DNA from: Collybia mongolica
Lineage: Eukaryota; Basidiomycota; Agaricomycetes; Agaricales; Clitocybaceae
Direction: 5' to 3'
NCBI GenBank assembly: GCA_013420905.1
Contig: JAAXNY010000013.1
Coordinates: 682,001 to 746,000, forward strand
DNA length: 64,000 bases
Numbering within the stretch: the first letter of the stretch is position 1; the number at the start of each line of letters is the position of its first letter. The position numbers and the translations under genes were made by a program. Below the pieces are notes generated by a model. The model did no database searches. It was not told the origin of the DNA and saw only the letters and a program-made list of their open reading frames with translations. Below, piece after piece: positions 25,295 through 36,518 of the stretch.

Positions 25295-27312
25295 ATGGGC
25301 AAAGACAACCCACCCAGCCGATCTCAACAATCAGCAGAATGCGCCTTGAAACTGCCAGACATTTGTGACTACCTTCATGGGTCCTCCTCCCCTGCTCCAA
25401 CCAGGAGCACAACTCCTCAGAGGCCCCCGGGCCTCCCTACTATTGCACAATGGGTCTTCTTTCGACCACCCACACCTGCACCTGCATTGGAGGCGGATTC
25501 CTCCACTCCGATGGATACTGCAGCAGATGACGACACTGTCACATTGTCGTCTGCCAAAGGCAAAGCCCCAGCCCCACCTCCCCAGGACCGAGAGGAAACC
25601 TTGGAGGGGGTGGAGATGAACTCCTTCCAGGAGAGCTTTGATGACCCCGCTGATGCCTTCCTCCCAACCGGTTTGAAAGAGTTGGCGGAGATTGACGTCC
25701 AGGCGGCTACCTCATTGCTCCATAACACAACAGAGCTTATGAACCTCTGGACTGAAAAGGGATACTGCGTCCCTGCACACCTCACTGACACCTTTGCCAC
25801 TGAGCTCCTCCAGGTCATATACTCGGCCTCATCCAGCATGTTGCCAATGGGACCTCTCAAGTCGCCACTCTACAACAGGTCATTGACAGCCTTCGGAGCC
25901 AGCTCCCCCCTGACGCTCCCCCCCCCCCCCCCCTAAGTATGGTCCTCCTGGGTCAGGGTAGCGGCCCCCCCACTCGTCTAATGCTACCTCTGATCCTGCA
26001 GGCCTCCGCAGGCCCCAAAGGAAGCTCATCCTGGCTTGGTCGTCCAGATGGCCTCCGCCTCCCCCCCCTCGGCCAACCCTGGCCTCGTTTGCATCTACGG
26101 CAGCTGCTGCTGCCCCTCTCCCCCAACCTCCCCCTTCTAAGAGGAGGAAGGGCACTGCTGCCACGGCAGAGGGACTAGTCCAAATGGCCAAGTCTTTCCC
26201 CTCAGCTCCCAACACATCCATCGTCCAAGCGCAACAGATTGTTGCGGGCGGGGCTGCCAACTCCCGCACAAATGCTGAACAGGCTCACACCAACATGAAG
26301 CGTTCCACCACCCACAGTTCCTCTCGGAAAGAAGTCGTGGTCTTCTGCTCCCCGCCGGTGTACTGGGATGATGCTCCTGTTATACCGATGATTAACAGCA
26401 TTCTTGGTTCTAATTGTCGAACCATCTGCGCCGTTGTGGAAACATGGAACCATCTTGGGGGTTTGTCCCTTGTCATGGATTCTGTGCCTTCCGAAGACAA
26501 CCTCCAGGTCCTCTACCAGTTCTTCGACGCCAAGGCAAAGGAGGCTCAAGGGGCCAATACAGAGACATGGGTTGAGGTCAGGTCCTCCAAGACCTTCCTC
26601 CGCATCCCCAACTTCCCCTTCTTCAGTACCACCATCACATATGATGAGACTGGGAAGCCCATTCCCATCACTCCTTTGGAGGTCAAGACTATCCTTGAAT
26701 CCTGCAAATGGAAAGGTGCAATCCATCTGTACCAGGGGGCACTCCCCCGTGTGGTCAGAAACTCCAAAACGTCGGACTCATGCACTGTGTTCTTTGACAT
26801 TTACGATTCTCGTGGAGGCACCCACCTCCGCAGCCTTTGGAACAAGAGCTTCATGCTTGGGTCCCAGTCCTTGACCATCCTACCTGCTGATAAGCGGATA
26901 GGAGTCCCTCTGCACAAAGTGCTGGAGGTTCAGCCACCGCAAGGAGGTCTGTCCCTTCAGAGCTCAACTGTGCTCCTACTGCGGTGGGCCCCATGATGCC
27001 CACAACCACCGCGACCTGGTGGCATGCTGCAAGGCCACCCCCAAGGCCACCCCACCAAGACTTGCCACACCGGCAGGTCATAAGTGCCCCCATGCCTCCC
27101 GATGCATCAACTGTGGCCTTGCCCATGAGTCTGACAACAGGAAGTGTTCCTTTTGGAAACACCGCTACAATGCCAAATGGCTAGTGGCCAAGTACACTGC
27201 CCAGAAGGTAGGTGACGAGCTCTTACGCTTCGCACCCTCTGTTGATACCCCCTTCCCTACTGTTACAGGAGACAGGCTCCGAGGACGCAGGGAGGGTACT
27301 CAAGCAATTTGA
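25295..27312 (+). pseudogene. LINE ORF1 (gag-like), two frameshifts
   Basis: An N-terminal Pro/Ser-rich, low-complexity part (25295-25920) runs into a poly-C tract at 25921-25934, where the frame changes. The second segment, ending near 26905, is the nucleic-acid-binding middle region. After a second frame change the C-terminus holds cysteine-rich CCHC-type zinc knuckles: CTKCWRFSHRKEVC, CSYCGGPHDAHNH and CPHASRCINCGLAHESDNRKC in order (about 26910-27150). ORF1 proteins of this type bind the element RNA as a chaperone. The poly-C tract is a plausible slippage site. The stop is at 27310-27312, 18 bases before ORF2. Confidence 0.75.
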
Positions 27313-27330
27313 CAAAAAGTTACTTGATTA

Positions 27331-30300
27331 ATGTCTAGTACAACTTGTAATGTAAATACGCTCAGAACCTACTGCCAAAATGTCGGGCACAAACGACACT
27401 GGACAGTTGACCTGTTAGAACACCGCAAGGGCGTCACTGACATTCTCTTCCTGCAGGAGCTGCCATGGGCCACTGTATGGTATACAGCCTCCCTGACCAA
27501 AAAAGACACAGTCCCCATCAGGGGACCACCCGTCCACCCGGACTGGATTCCCATGTTCCCCAAAGGGTTCGATGCTGCCAAAGATCGGCCGCACGTCATG
27601 GCCTACATCAACCAAGCTATCCGCTCGGTGAAACCTAAGCTCCAATCAGACATCATTAACCACCACGATGTCATGCTCATCACTGTACAAGGTCACCTTG
27701 GCCCAGTGCATCTGATGAACGTCTACTCGGATGAGAATGGATTAGCGATCCGATTCCTCAAGGACCATCTGGATGAATTCCCCGATGTTAGCTATATGGG
27801 GGGTGATTTTAATTGCCCCTCAGCACATTGGGACACTACCCTCAATCATGAGCACCCCATGGCCAACAGGCTCATGGAGTGCGCAGCCGCCCTCAGCCTT
27901 GAGAGGATTGCCCCCCCCTCGGGTCGGGTCATGCATCAGCCGTATAACGCGGCTCTGCGCGGCTTGGTCCTTGACCTTGTGTTTGTCCTGGCATTCCGGG
28001 GATACACAGCTGACCTGACGATAGGTGATAAGGGTGAACCAGATCACTTCCCTCTACTCCTAGACATCCCCCTTAGGGTCAAGTTCCCTGAAGGGAAGAT
28101 GTCAATCAAAATCGACTCCAAAGAAGAAGCCACTTTCCTCGCGGAAGTGTGTTTACTTCTAGGGCTCATCCAAATCCCTGACATCATGTCAGCGGAACAA
28201 ACTCAACTAGTTGCTCAGGCGATAGCTAAGGGCTTTGAAATGGCATGATCCCATCACACTAAGACTAACCGGGCTTGCACCTGGTCTAAGTCTTGGTGGG
28301 ACTTGGACTGCGCCTGGACAAGGTCTGAGGCTATGAGTTCTGATCTCCCAGAGGACTGGAAGGCCTTCAAGGCTGCCACGCGTAAAGCGAAACAAAAGCA
28401 CTTCGACAAACGCATCGACAAAATTGCTAATACTAACCTCAGACCATGGGATCTCATGGACTGGGTGGGCCCACGCAAGACACCCCTGGTCGAGGCCATC
28501 TCATACCAAGGCGTGCCATGCAACACCACAGAGTCGCTATGGAACGCCCTGCACTCCACCTTCAACTCAGCTATCAATAGGCCAATCAACCTTGACAAGC
28601 TGGGTAACGCTTGGACCTCACCTACAACTCGGGTGTGGGTCCCCTACTCTGCTGCTGAGTTGTCGGATGCCTTATCAGGCACTTCGAATTGATCCGCCCC
28701 TGGGCCGGATCACATCTTGTGGCGTCACCTTAAACGGATCACCCAAGATGATCAGTGTGGCAAACTACTTTTGTGGCTTGCAAACACTTGTCTATTGTCA
28801 GGCCATTGGCCTGCCGAGTTTAAAGCATCCATTACAGTGGTCATACCCAAGCCCGGTAAACCATTGTATGACACCCCCAAGTTGTTTCACCCAATAGTTC
28901 TCTTGAACACACTGGGCAAACTGCTAGAGAAAATGTTGTCCACCAGGATGCAGTTTGAAGCTGCTCAACATGGTGTACTCCACCCCAATCAGTTCAGAGG
29001 AGTCTGTCAGAACTCCACCGAGGATGCTGGTTGTTTCCTCACACACGTCGTCCGCTCTGGATGGCATGCCAAACTCAAGACGAGCGTCATCGCCTTCGAC
29101 CTTGCTCAGTTCTTCCCATCCATAAACCATGAGGTCCTCCTACACATCCTCAAGAGACAGGGATTCACGCCAGAAGTGGTTGCGTTCTTCAGGTCATACC
29201 TCGTTGATCATCATACTAGATACACATGGGACAATGAACTGTCCCTGCTCTTCCTGTCCAGCATTGGTCTGGGACAGGGCTCTGCCATGTCCCCTATCCT
29301 CTCTGCTCTATGCCTTGCACCCCTCCTCAAGGAATTTGAATGGAGGGTTTGCATAGCTTTGCTAATTTCCTATGTGGATGACGGCACCATTATAGTGCAA
29401 TCAGACACGTTTGAACAGAACCTTATTAAGCTCAAGGGAGCTTACAAAGTCGTATTTGAGCTCACCCAGGCAATGGGTTTGGTACTCAAACACAGCAAGT
29501 CTGAGGGATTCCACTTCTCTCAAAAACACGGCGATATCAACCCCGACATCGACCTTGGCTATGCCCCATATACTGGGAACACCCCCCTCCGCCCTGGCAC
29601 CATTTGACACTACCTTGGGTTCTTCTTTGACCGTCCCCTCACATTCAGAGAGCACGTCAAGCAATACACAAACAAAGCCCTCACCTCTGTGAAGGCTATG
29701 CTCTCCCTCGGCAACTCCATGTGCGGGCTTAGGCCCAAGCACAAGCAAATGCTTTACCAAGCCTGTGTTCTCCCCATTGCTACATATGGGAGCAGGCTCT
29801 GGATGTATGAAGGGGCCTGCATGGCAGGCCCTCTCGATAACCTCCGGAAGATGCAAAGGCATGCTTGCCTTTGGATCACTGGTGCCTTCAAGACATCCCC
29901 AAATGGGGCTGGTGGGACCCTCGCAGGCATCCCCCCTATCCACCTTCATGTCAAGAAGTTGGTGGAAAGGAGTCATGTCTGCTCCCGTGCGCTTCAGGCC
30001 TTGCACGCCTTTTGTCGCCTCATCAATGGGAACCACAAATTCTCTGTTGAGACCCTCAATGCCTGCAACCCAAGCTGTAGGCTTGGGAAACTCATATTGC
30101 CTGTTGTAGAGGCCTGGGCTAACCTTGGCCTCTCTTCCCTGGATCTGGACCCCATCCACCCACTCAACCAACCGGGCATGCACCCCAGGGACTTGTTCCC
30201 TGATCGCATAGTCTACAATATCGTCACCCCCCCACCTAAGGGCAGTGATCACCATGAGGATTTCATGAAAAACCACATCACATCTCTGAAGAGCGCTGTC

Positions 30301-30900
30301 AATGAGGCCTCTCACTCTCCATGGAGCATCTGCATCATCACTGATGCATCCATTCCCCCTCCTCCCATGCAGTCAGTCGCGGTCTACCATGTCTGGCACA
30401 CTGGGGACTTATATGAGGACTGGTATGCTACCGGCCTCTCTACATCTGATGATGCCGAGCTGTGAGCAATTGCGGAAGGCATCTGACAGGCAGCTGACAT
30501 TGGACTAGAGGACATTCATGACGTCCACATCTTCTCTGACTCCACCAATGCCCTTAGGCGTTCCCTCGACGCGTCTCACCACTCAGGTCAAGCGTCTGCC
30601 CTCAAAGTGTGTGAGGTGCTGCTGCCTTGGCTGCAGCTCCGCGCCATCCACAAGATACACCTCCACCACATTACAAACGGAGTGGAGATTGAAGACCACC
30701 AACTGGCACACATCAGGGCTGTCTCGACTCAGGTTGAGGCAGGTGGAGTGCCGGTTATATCTGCTGACTTTGCACAACATGAAGCAGTCACACGCATGCT
30801 TGACGGCTGGAAGTCTCTCTTCCAGTCCAAGAAGTACATTGGCTCCAATTTCTTGACACTCTATGCAAAAAAGGACACCCCGCTCACTCCAAAAAATAAA
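27331..30900 (+). pseudogene. LINE ORF2: endonuclease, reverse transcriptase, RNase H; five TGA stops, no frameshift
   Basis: From ATG 27331 a single frame runs past 30900. An APE-type endonuclease comes first (YCQNVGHKRHW, LFLQELPW, MGGDFNCPSAHW, then GEPDHFPLLLD; 27331-28070). The reverse transcriptase follows, with SAPGPDHILWRHLKRI, SITVVIPKPGKPLYDTPK, NTLGKLLEKMLSTRMQ, FDLAQFFPSINHEVLL, GLGQGSAMSPILSA and the catalytic box SYVDDGTIIV (about 29370). RNase H is last (IITDASIP, DDAEL, IFSDSTNALRRSL, HHITNGVEIEDHQLAH). Five in-frame stops interrupt it, all TGA: 28246, 28690, 29605, 30463 and 30484. No TAA, TAG or frame shift is seen. The copy is inactive as written but only lightly decayed. 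Confidence 0.88.
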
Positions 30901-30905
30901 ATAAA

Positions 30906-30921
30906 AATTCAACTGACATCG
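30906..30921. repeat. right target-site duplication of the LINE
   Basis: It matches 25154-25169 with one C/T difference. It follows directly on the A-rich tail, as expected for target-primed reverse transcription. Confidence 0.85.
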
Positions 30922-33900
30922 AATCTGCTCTCCATCACAATCACATTGCTGTTTCCGCCAGTGCCCAGGATTCTACAGCTTTAGCTGAGTTTCAGATGAG
31001 TTTGGCTACCTCTTATAAAGACCAGTTTCAGGCAACTGGTAACCCAATGGACTTAGCAGCTGCTTTAAAATATGACCATACAGCAGTGGCTGCTGCACCT
31101 GTAGGGGATCCTAAGCTACCCTACTATTGGCAGAGTCTGGCTGCTTCCTACTTGGAAAATTCCAGTGCACTACACTTTGTGTCCAGTATCTCATGCAGGA
31201 GACACTCAAACTGTATGGAAATACAATATGGTTTATCATGTTGATGTTTATTACAACCTTGGAGGAAAATCTGATAGGTATTGATGCAGTTGTAATATCT
31301 GCAGTTTGGGATGCACTGGGCTTTCCTGGAAGTAGTGATATTGGGGTCTGATTACAGAGGTACTCAGCCCTTCATCAGACCAGTTGAGAAGAGAGGTTGG
31401 TCTGAAACAATGAGCTTGGCATGCACAGGATACAAGAGGCATAAGGGTCAGGAGATGTAGAAATAGCTGAAGAATGATTGTAGAATCTAACCTGGCTTCA
31501 GTTGATTTTCTTATCAGCATACATGAGGTATATTTTCATGACCTGACTGTACCAGTTGATTTCATGGAGTCCTCCAGTGTGAGCTCCCTGGCTATAAGGG
31601 CAACACCTCCTTGGCATCTTGATTTTGCTAACCATTACCAACATCTGGGAATGTGCCATCACTTCATGTTTCAGTCATTGGGAAGAGCTTCTGATCTGGA
31701 TTTGAGCTTGAAACACATCAGGTTTGCACATGATAGCACACCTCAAGGTCACCCAGACCATCCCAGTGTTCTTAAAATTTTGGCTCTGATCTATCAAAGC
31801 CAATGCCAAACAACTATGCCCATGATGCCCTTGAAGCAATATCTTTTAAAAAAGCCCTGAGATTTTAGGCCTTCAATTTGATTTGGCAAGGGCATACACT
31901 TTGCACTTTCAGAGGTTTGGAGAAAAGAAGGATCTGGACCATGCATTGGAACTCATCAAAGCAGCTATTGAAGAAACCTCACCTGAACATGCTGAATACC
32001 CCAACTCTTGAATGCTTTGGCAGAAACATATAAAGTATGATTTACCATAATGGGGGAATCAGAAAGCCTTGAAACCTCTATCAGTACTTACAGTTTTGAA
32101 AACAGCAAAAACACCTCCAATGATTGCTTCATGTAAAAGAGGATTATCAATCACTTTGTGCTATTGCTTTGCCAAAATTAATGGCTTGGCAAGGTGCTTT
32201 GGAGTATGCTACTTCAGCTATCAGTGCAACCCATGATGAAAGTCCTACATTATCTGATCAACACTATGGTTTGGCAACAATACACAATCAATGTTATACA
32301 AATTTGGAAACCCTGAGGATCTGGAGGCTGCAGTGAAACATGGTCTTGCAGCAGTCAATGACTCAAAGCCAGGCAATCCTGCATTGCAGACTTTTCAGAG
32401 GGGTCTGGCAACAAGCTATACAAACTGCTTCCTCAGAAATAATGACCTTGATGATCTTGAGATGGCACTGCACTATGATAAAGTCTCAACTGAAGGAACC
32501 CCAGAAAATCATTACAATTATTCACTCCATCTACAAAGCCTGTGTGTTTCCTACACAAATAAATTCATGGTATCAAAGGATATTGAAGATCTCCAAATTG
32601 CACTGAATTACAAGCATGCAACTATGGAATCAGGTCAAAATGATCTATTGGATTTAGCAGGTTTTCAGAGCAGCTTGGCTTTCTCAGCATTGTGCTTTAT
32701 TTTACCTCAAGAACTCTACCACAGCCTCAGCTACAACACCTCAAGATCAGTGGAATACAGCCTGTCAGTGGGCATACAATGCCTACTACCATCAATTGCC
32801 CAAGTGTGTAGAGGCCTTTTCAGTTGCATTTCAACTCCTTCCAGATCTGTTGTGGATTGGAAATCCTGTGTCAACAAGACATTCATCACTTCTATACTTT
32901 GATATACCTACAGTAATCATGTGGGCAGTTAGTGCATGTATTGGGTCCAATAATATCAGGCTTGGTGTAGAACTTCATGAGCAGGGTTTGGCAATCACCC
33001 ATAACAGCAACTTCGGCTCAAAGATGAATTCACTATACTTTTGGATACTCATCCTGCCATTGCAGAAGACCTCAAAGAGATTTCACACCAAATACAGGAA
33101 GGACCTGATTCAGAAGATGCCCAAGCATTGATACTCTGGCTCTTAACAGAAAGAATATTATTGCACAGATCAGAACACTGCCAGACTTTGAGGAATTCCT
33201 TCTTCCAAAACAATTTCATACACTTGCTGTTGCTGTCAAGAATGGACCAAAGGTTCTTCTCAGCTGCACAACTGTCAATGCTGATGCCATCATCATTCTT
33301 CCTTCCAATGGTGAATACCTGCACAATTCCCTTCCATCAGTAACAAAACCAGGGACAGAGGCACAGCTTGAGTTAATGTGGGACACTCTAAAAGAGACTG
33401 GAATATATGCTAGGGATGGCCAAAACTGCGAAAAACCTAGCAGCATCATCAATGAAGGATATGTCAGACACTGCTGCCTTACAAAGGATCTTTGATTCCA
33501 TCGCTACCTGGCCTTGGGAAAATGTGGTTTCTTTGGAGTTTAAATCGTTGCACTCGGTAGGTACACATCTTTCCATTACAAAAAAATCCTCTAATCAGTG
33601 TAAATTTCAGAAAAATATCATGAAAGGCAGAATTTGGCGGTGCCCAACTGGGCCATTCACATACCTTCCTTTGCATGCAGCACCTCCCTTACAAGAGGAT
33701 GTCTTTGGACACTCATACACTCCAACACTGGCAGCACTTTTGAAAGCACATGAAAAGTATGCTATACAAAATTTAGCAAGGGATGACACCCTGTTGACAT
33801 TTGTGGGTCTTCCTGAACTCCCCCGTGAAGATACAAGGCCATTTCCAAGTGTGTCCTTAGAGCTGGCCCAGATTTCATTAGCCATTGGGGCAGAAAGAGT

Positions 33901-34393
33901 TCACTCCATCGTAGGTGAGGCTGCCACTGTTGATCCAGTATCTTCTGCTTTAGCTTCCTCAAAGTGGTTACACCTGGCTTGTCATGGTGAACAAGATGCC
34001 GTAGAGCCACTGCAGAGCCACTTGGTGCTGTACGATGGCGAGCTGAAGCTTGAAAAGATTTTCGACATATATATCCCAGATGCATAGTTTGTGTTTCTCT
34101 TGGCGAGCGAGACGGCAATGGGGAATGCGGGCCTCATTAATGAACCCATGCATTTAACCGGACGAATGATTTTCGCGGGCTTTGGTGGGGCAATTGGGAC
34201 GATGTGGTCTATTGCTGATGCAGATGGGCCACCCTTGTCTGGGATTGTGTACAAGAGAGCGTTCGGTAAGGATCCAGATAAGGCGCCGGATGTGAGAGTC
34301 ATTGCGCGTGGGTTGCACATGGCCGTTCGGGCGATGAGAAGAAAGGGATTGCCATTTCAGAGATGGGCGCCATTTGTCCACATGGGAATTTGA

Positions 34394-34845
34394 TTAAAAT
34401 GTCATGTGATGACTTGACACTTAACAGACATTATTCTCGACATGAACGGAACAACTGGTGGAAAAAGCATTATTTGCGACCAATAAGGTAGGGGTATGTA
34501 ATGATGCTTAACCTCTATTCACGAACCTATCAAGAAATTAGGGTATATGAAGTGACTATATTTTCGGAATCCATGCTGGAATAACAAGTAGACAGAATGT
34601 ATAGTGTTTGTATAGAGGTTACAAGGTGCTGATCCGCAGGACCAACGAAAGAAAGACTGATCCGCAGAATCAGTGCACTATAAGCATTTCACGACACAAT
34701 AAGGGATGCCAGATGTTCCGGACCTATCTACATGAGTGATGAGGATGAGAGGGAAAGGGAGGTTGCAATGTATTGAGATATATGGACGGGACGAGCTGAA
34801 TCAACCAGCATGCTTCGGGAAACGAGATGAGGCGACGCGGGATAT
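34394..34845. other. intergenic between TPR-CHAT pseudogene and LysM gene
   Basis: This is the convergent 3' regions of two genes. No coding signal was seen. Confidence 0.5.
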
Positions 34846-35682
34846 CTAGAGCTCGTCGCAGAAGGGGAGGTCATCGTCGTCCTCATCATCGTCATCATCA
34901 TGGTGGCTTTGGTCACCCTTGGAGGGTGCGGGTGCGGTAGTGGGCAACACTTTAGCAGAGGTCGTGGCGGGGGCAGGAACGGTGGGCTTGGGCTTAGCGG
35001 GTGCGGCGGTGGTAGGAATGACTGCGCCAGGAACAAAATTGTTTCCGGGTGCGGGGGGGATTTGCACCTTGTCGCCAACGCAGAGGACCTATTGTAGATG
35101 GCATCAGTCACTGTGGAGCTTCAAGGAATGCCAAGGAATGGATAAAAATGGAAACAACGACAAGAAGAAAAAGTCAAAACCAAGAAGTAAAAACGAACCT
35201 CGCCGACATAGACGTTGCTGCAATCCTGGTCAATCTGAGGGTTGTTCAGATGGAGGATGGTGGTGTTGACGCGGTGGTTGTCAGCAATCAACTCGCACGT
35301 ATCGTCGGGAACGACAGTGTATGTTGTTGAGCAGTCCTCCCCAGCATATCCAAGGCAGATCGTCTTTCCAGGTGTCAAGTTAGAGCATGCAGAATCAATA
35401 ACTCCGACGTTAATGGCAGAGAGTTGGTATCTGGTTGTAAAACGGGTAAATCAGGATATAAACTGGAGAACGACAAAACTTACGTCGAGACGTTGTTGGC
35501 TGCTGAGATAGAGTCGCAGATGTCGCCCTCCTTGATGGTGTACGACCTTGTGCAGTCTCCTGCAAGCACGGCTGTTTCGCGCACATCGGTTAGTTACGGC
35601 CCACGTCCTTTGACAACGAAAACCAACATTGAGCCAGGAAAGGCAGAGCAACGAACACGGCGGTGAGGGTGTGAGAGAACAT
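34846..35682 (-). CDS. secreted LysM-domain protein, two LysM motifs, C-terminal CDEL
   Basis: Four exons join in phase (35682-35628, 35571-35484, 35430-35199, 35088-34846) and give 205 residues. Residues 1-22 form a signal peptide (MFSHTLTAVFVALPFLAQ, then SVLA). The first LysM spans about residues 25-73 (YTIKEGDICDSISAANNVST, CSNLTPGKTICLG). The second spans about 84-135 (YTVVPDDTCELIADNHRVNT, VYVGEVLCVGDKVQIPP). Regularly placed Cys residues suggest disulphides. LysM modules bind chitin oligomers; secreted fungal forms protect hyphae or dampen plant chitin sensing, and either role is inferred here. A Pro/Ala/Thr-rich linker leads to an acidic run of Asp and the unusual C-terminus FCDEL. 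A TATATA box lies about 120 bp upstream. Confidence 0.9.
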
Positions 35683-36518
35683 GATGGTTTTCTTCGTGGA
35701 AAAAGAGTGAATGGTTGCAATAAATGCAAAGGAAAGACTGGACGTCGTGCAAGGGGGAGAGAGCGAGAAACAAGATGGGAAGAATCAAATTCCAACCCGC
35801 CAAATATATAAACCGGCATCTTCCCTGGCTTGGCGTTGTGGTTGAAAATGTTGTTCCCCTAGCGACCGACCACGACCCTACTACTGCCCTTCCCTCTGAG
35901 GACCTGGCAGCTCCTCGAAGTTTATTCTATCGCGCTGGAAAGTCACTCGGTATAAGGTATATTTTAGAGACAGGCATTGTGAGTGGGGAAGGGACGATGT
36001 GCAGCTCCACGATCAACATGACAGCGGCTGATTAGCTTGGCGCTAAAATGGACACTAAAGGCCGAGAATGGCCGACCTCCTGAGGTTTGACTCGCGGGAG
36101 TCGATGGCGGTTCGAGCTTCATGCTGGTACCTACTACCGTGTCGAGGACAGATAATATTTTTACTTGCAACTTTCTCAGCGTTATTGGCGTAACCACCAT
36201 AGCAACGCGCGCCGCTGTGATCATGACATAAAAATTTTGGGTGTCGACGCAGCCGTCAAATTGAACTATTTATGCCTGGACCATCATGATGGTGTGTACA
36301 CTCAACTGTCAGCGCCGTTCCGCACCGTGAAAAAGTAAGAACCACTGCGGAGATATGGCATCACATAAGGTCGAACCCGCCGTTTACTGTAATAGATACA
36401 CCCCGAAGACGCGAGTTTTAATGTCGTAGGGGAAAATATATATATATTCCTTCCCGAGGGTGCGCGGGGATTATGCGCCATTTGTGGAGCGTCGAAAAAG
36501 CAAAAAGTACATGGTTGA
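35683..36518. other. intergenic, promoter of the LysM gene and 3' flank of UTP22
   Basis: A TATATA run at about 35804-35810 (minus-strand TATA box candidate for the LysM gene) is the only element noted. The rest has short frames without motifs. Confidence 0.45.

Larger units (their letters stand above)
25170..30905 (+). mobile_element. LINE (non-LTR retrotransposon), Tad1-like, with RNase H
   Basis: A 5.7-kb element is bounded by a 16-bp target-site duplication and ends in an A-rich tail (about 30888-30905). It has two ORFs: a zinc-knuckle ORF1, and an ORF2 with endonuclease, reverse transcriptase and RNase H. That order matches Tad1-group fungal LINEs. The insertion lies inside a TPR-CHAT gene. 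The 3' UTR is almost absent, and ORF2 runs to within a few bases of the tail. Confidence 0.88.
24314..34393 (+). pseudogene. TPR-CHAT protein gene, broken and split by a LINE
   Basis: Upstream (24314-25153) and downstream (30922-34393) of the LINE are tetratricopeptide-like repeats of the type common in Agaricomycete TPR-CHAT proteins. Examples are LGECYSERYKKSDEIKDIE, SYKDQFQATGNPMDLAAALK and KFGNPEDLEAAVKHGLAAV. The C-terminal CHAT domain, a caspase-like fold (33620-34393), is recognisable from PTGPFTYLPLHAAP, HLACHGEQ (33970-33993, catalytic His) and MHLTGRMIFAGFGGAIGTMW. The second catalytic position, normally Cys in LSACxTA, reads LLASETAMGN with Ser at 34106-34108. The frame is broken many times (for example about 24510, 24903, 31240, 31860 and 33131), and a TAG at 34085-34087 fits CAG to TAG. 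The start is uncertain. The gene is dead in this copy. Confidence 0.75.

Noticed and set aside
28246..30486. TGA read as Trp or selenocysteine in the LINE ORF2
   Set aside because: Other nuclear genes here use TGA as a normal stop (for example PSF1-side genes EXPERA and P450), and no SECIS-like or reassignment evidence exists. Transition decay explains it better.
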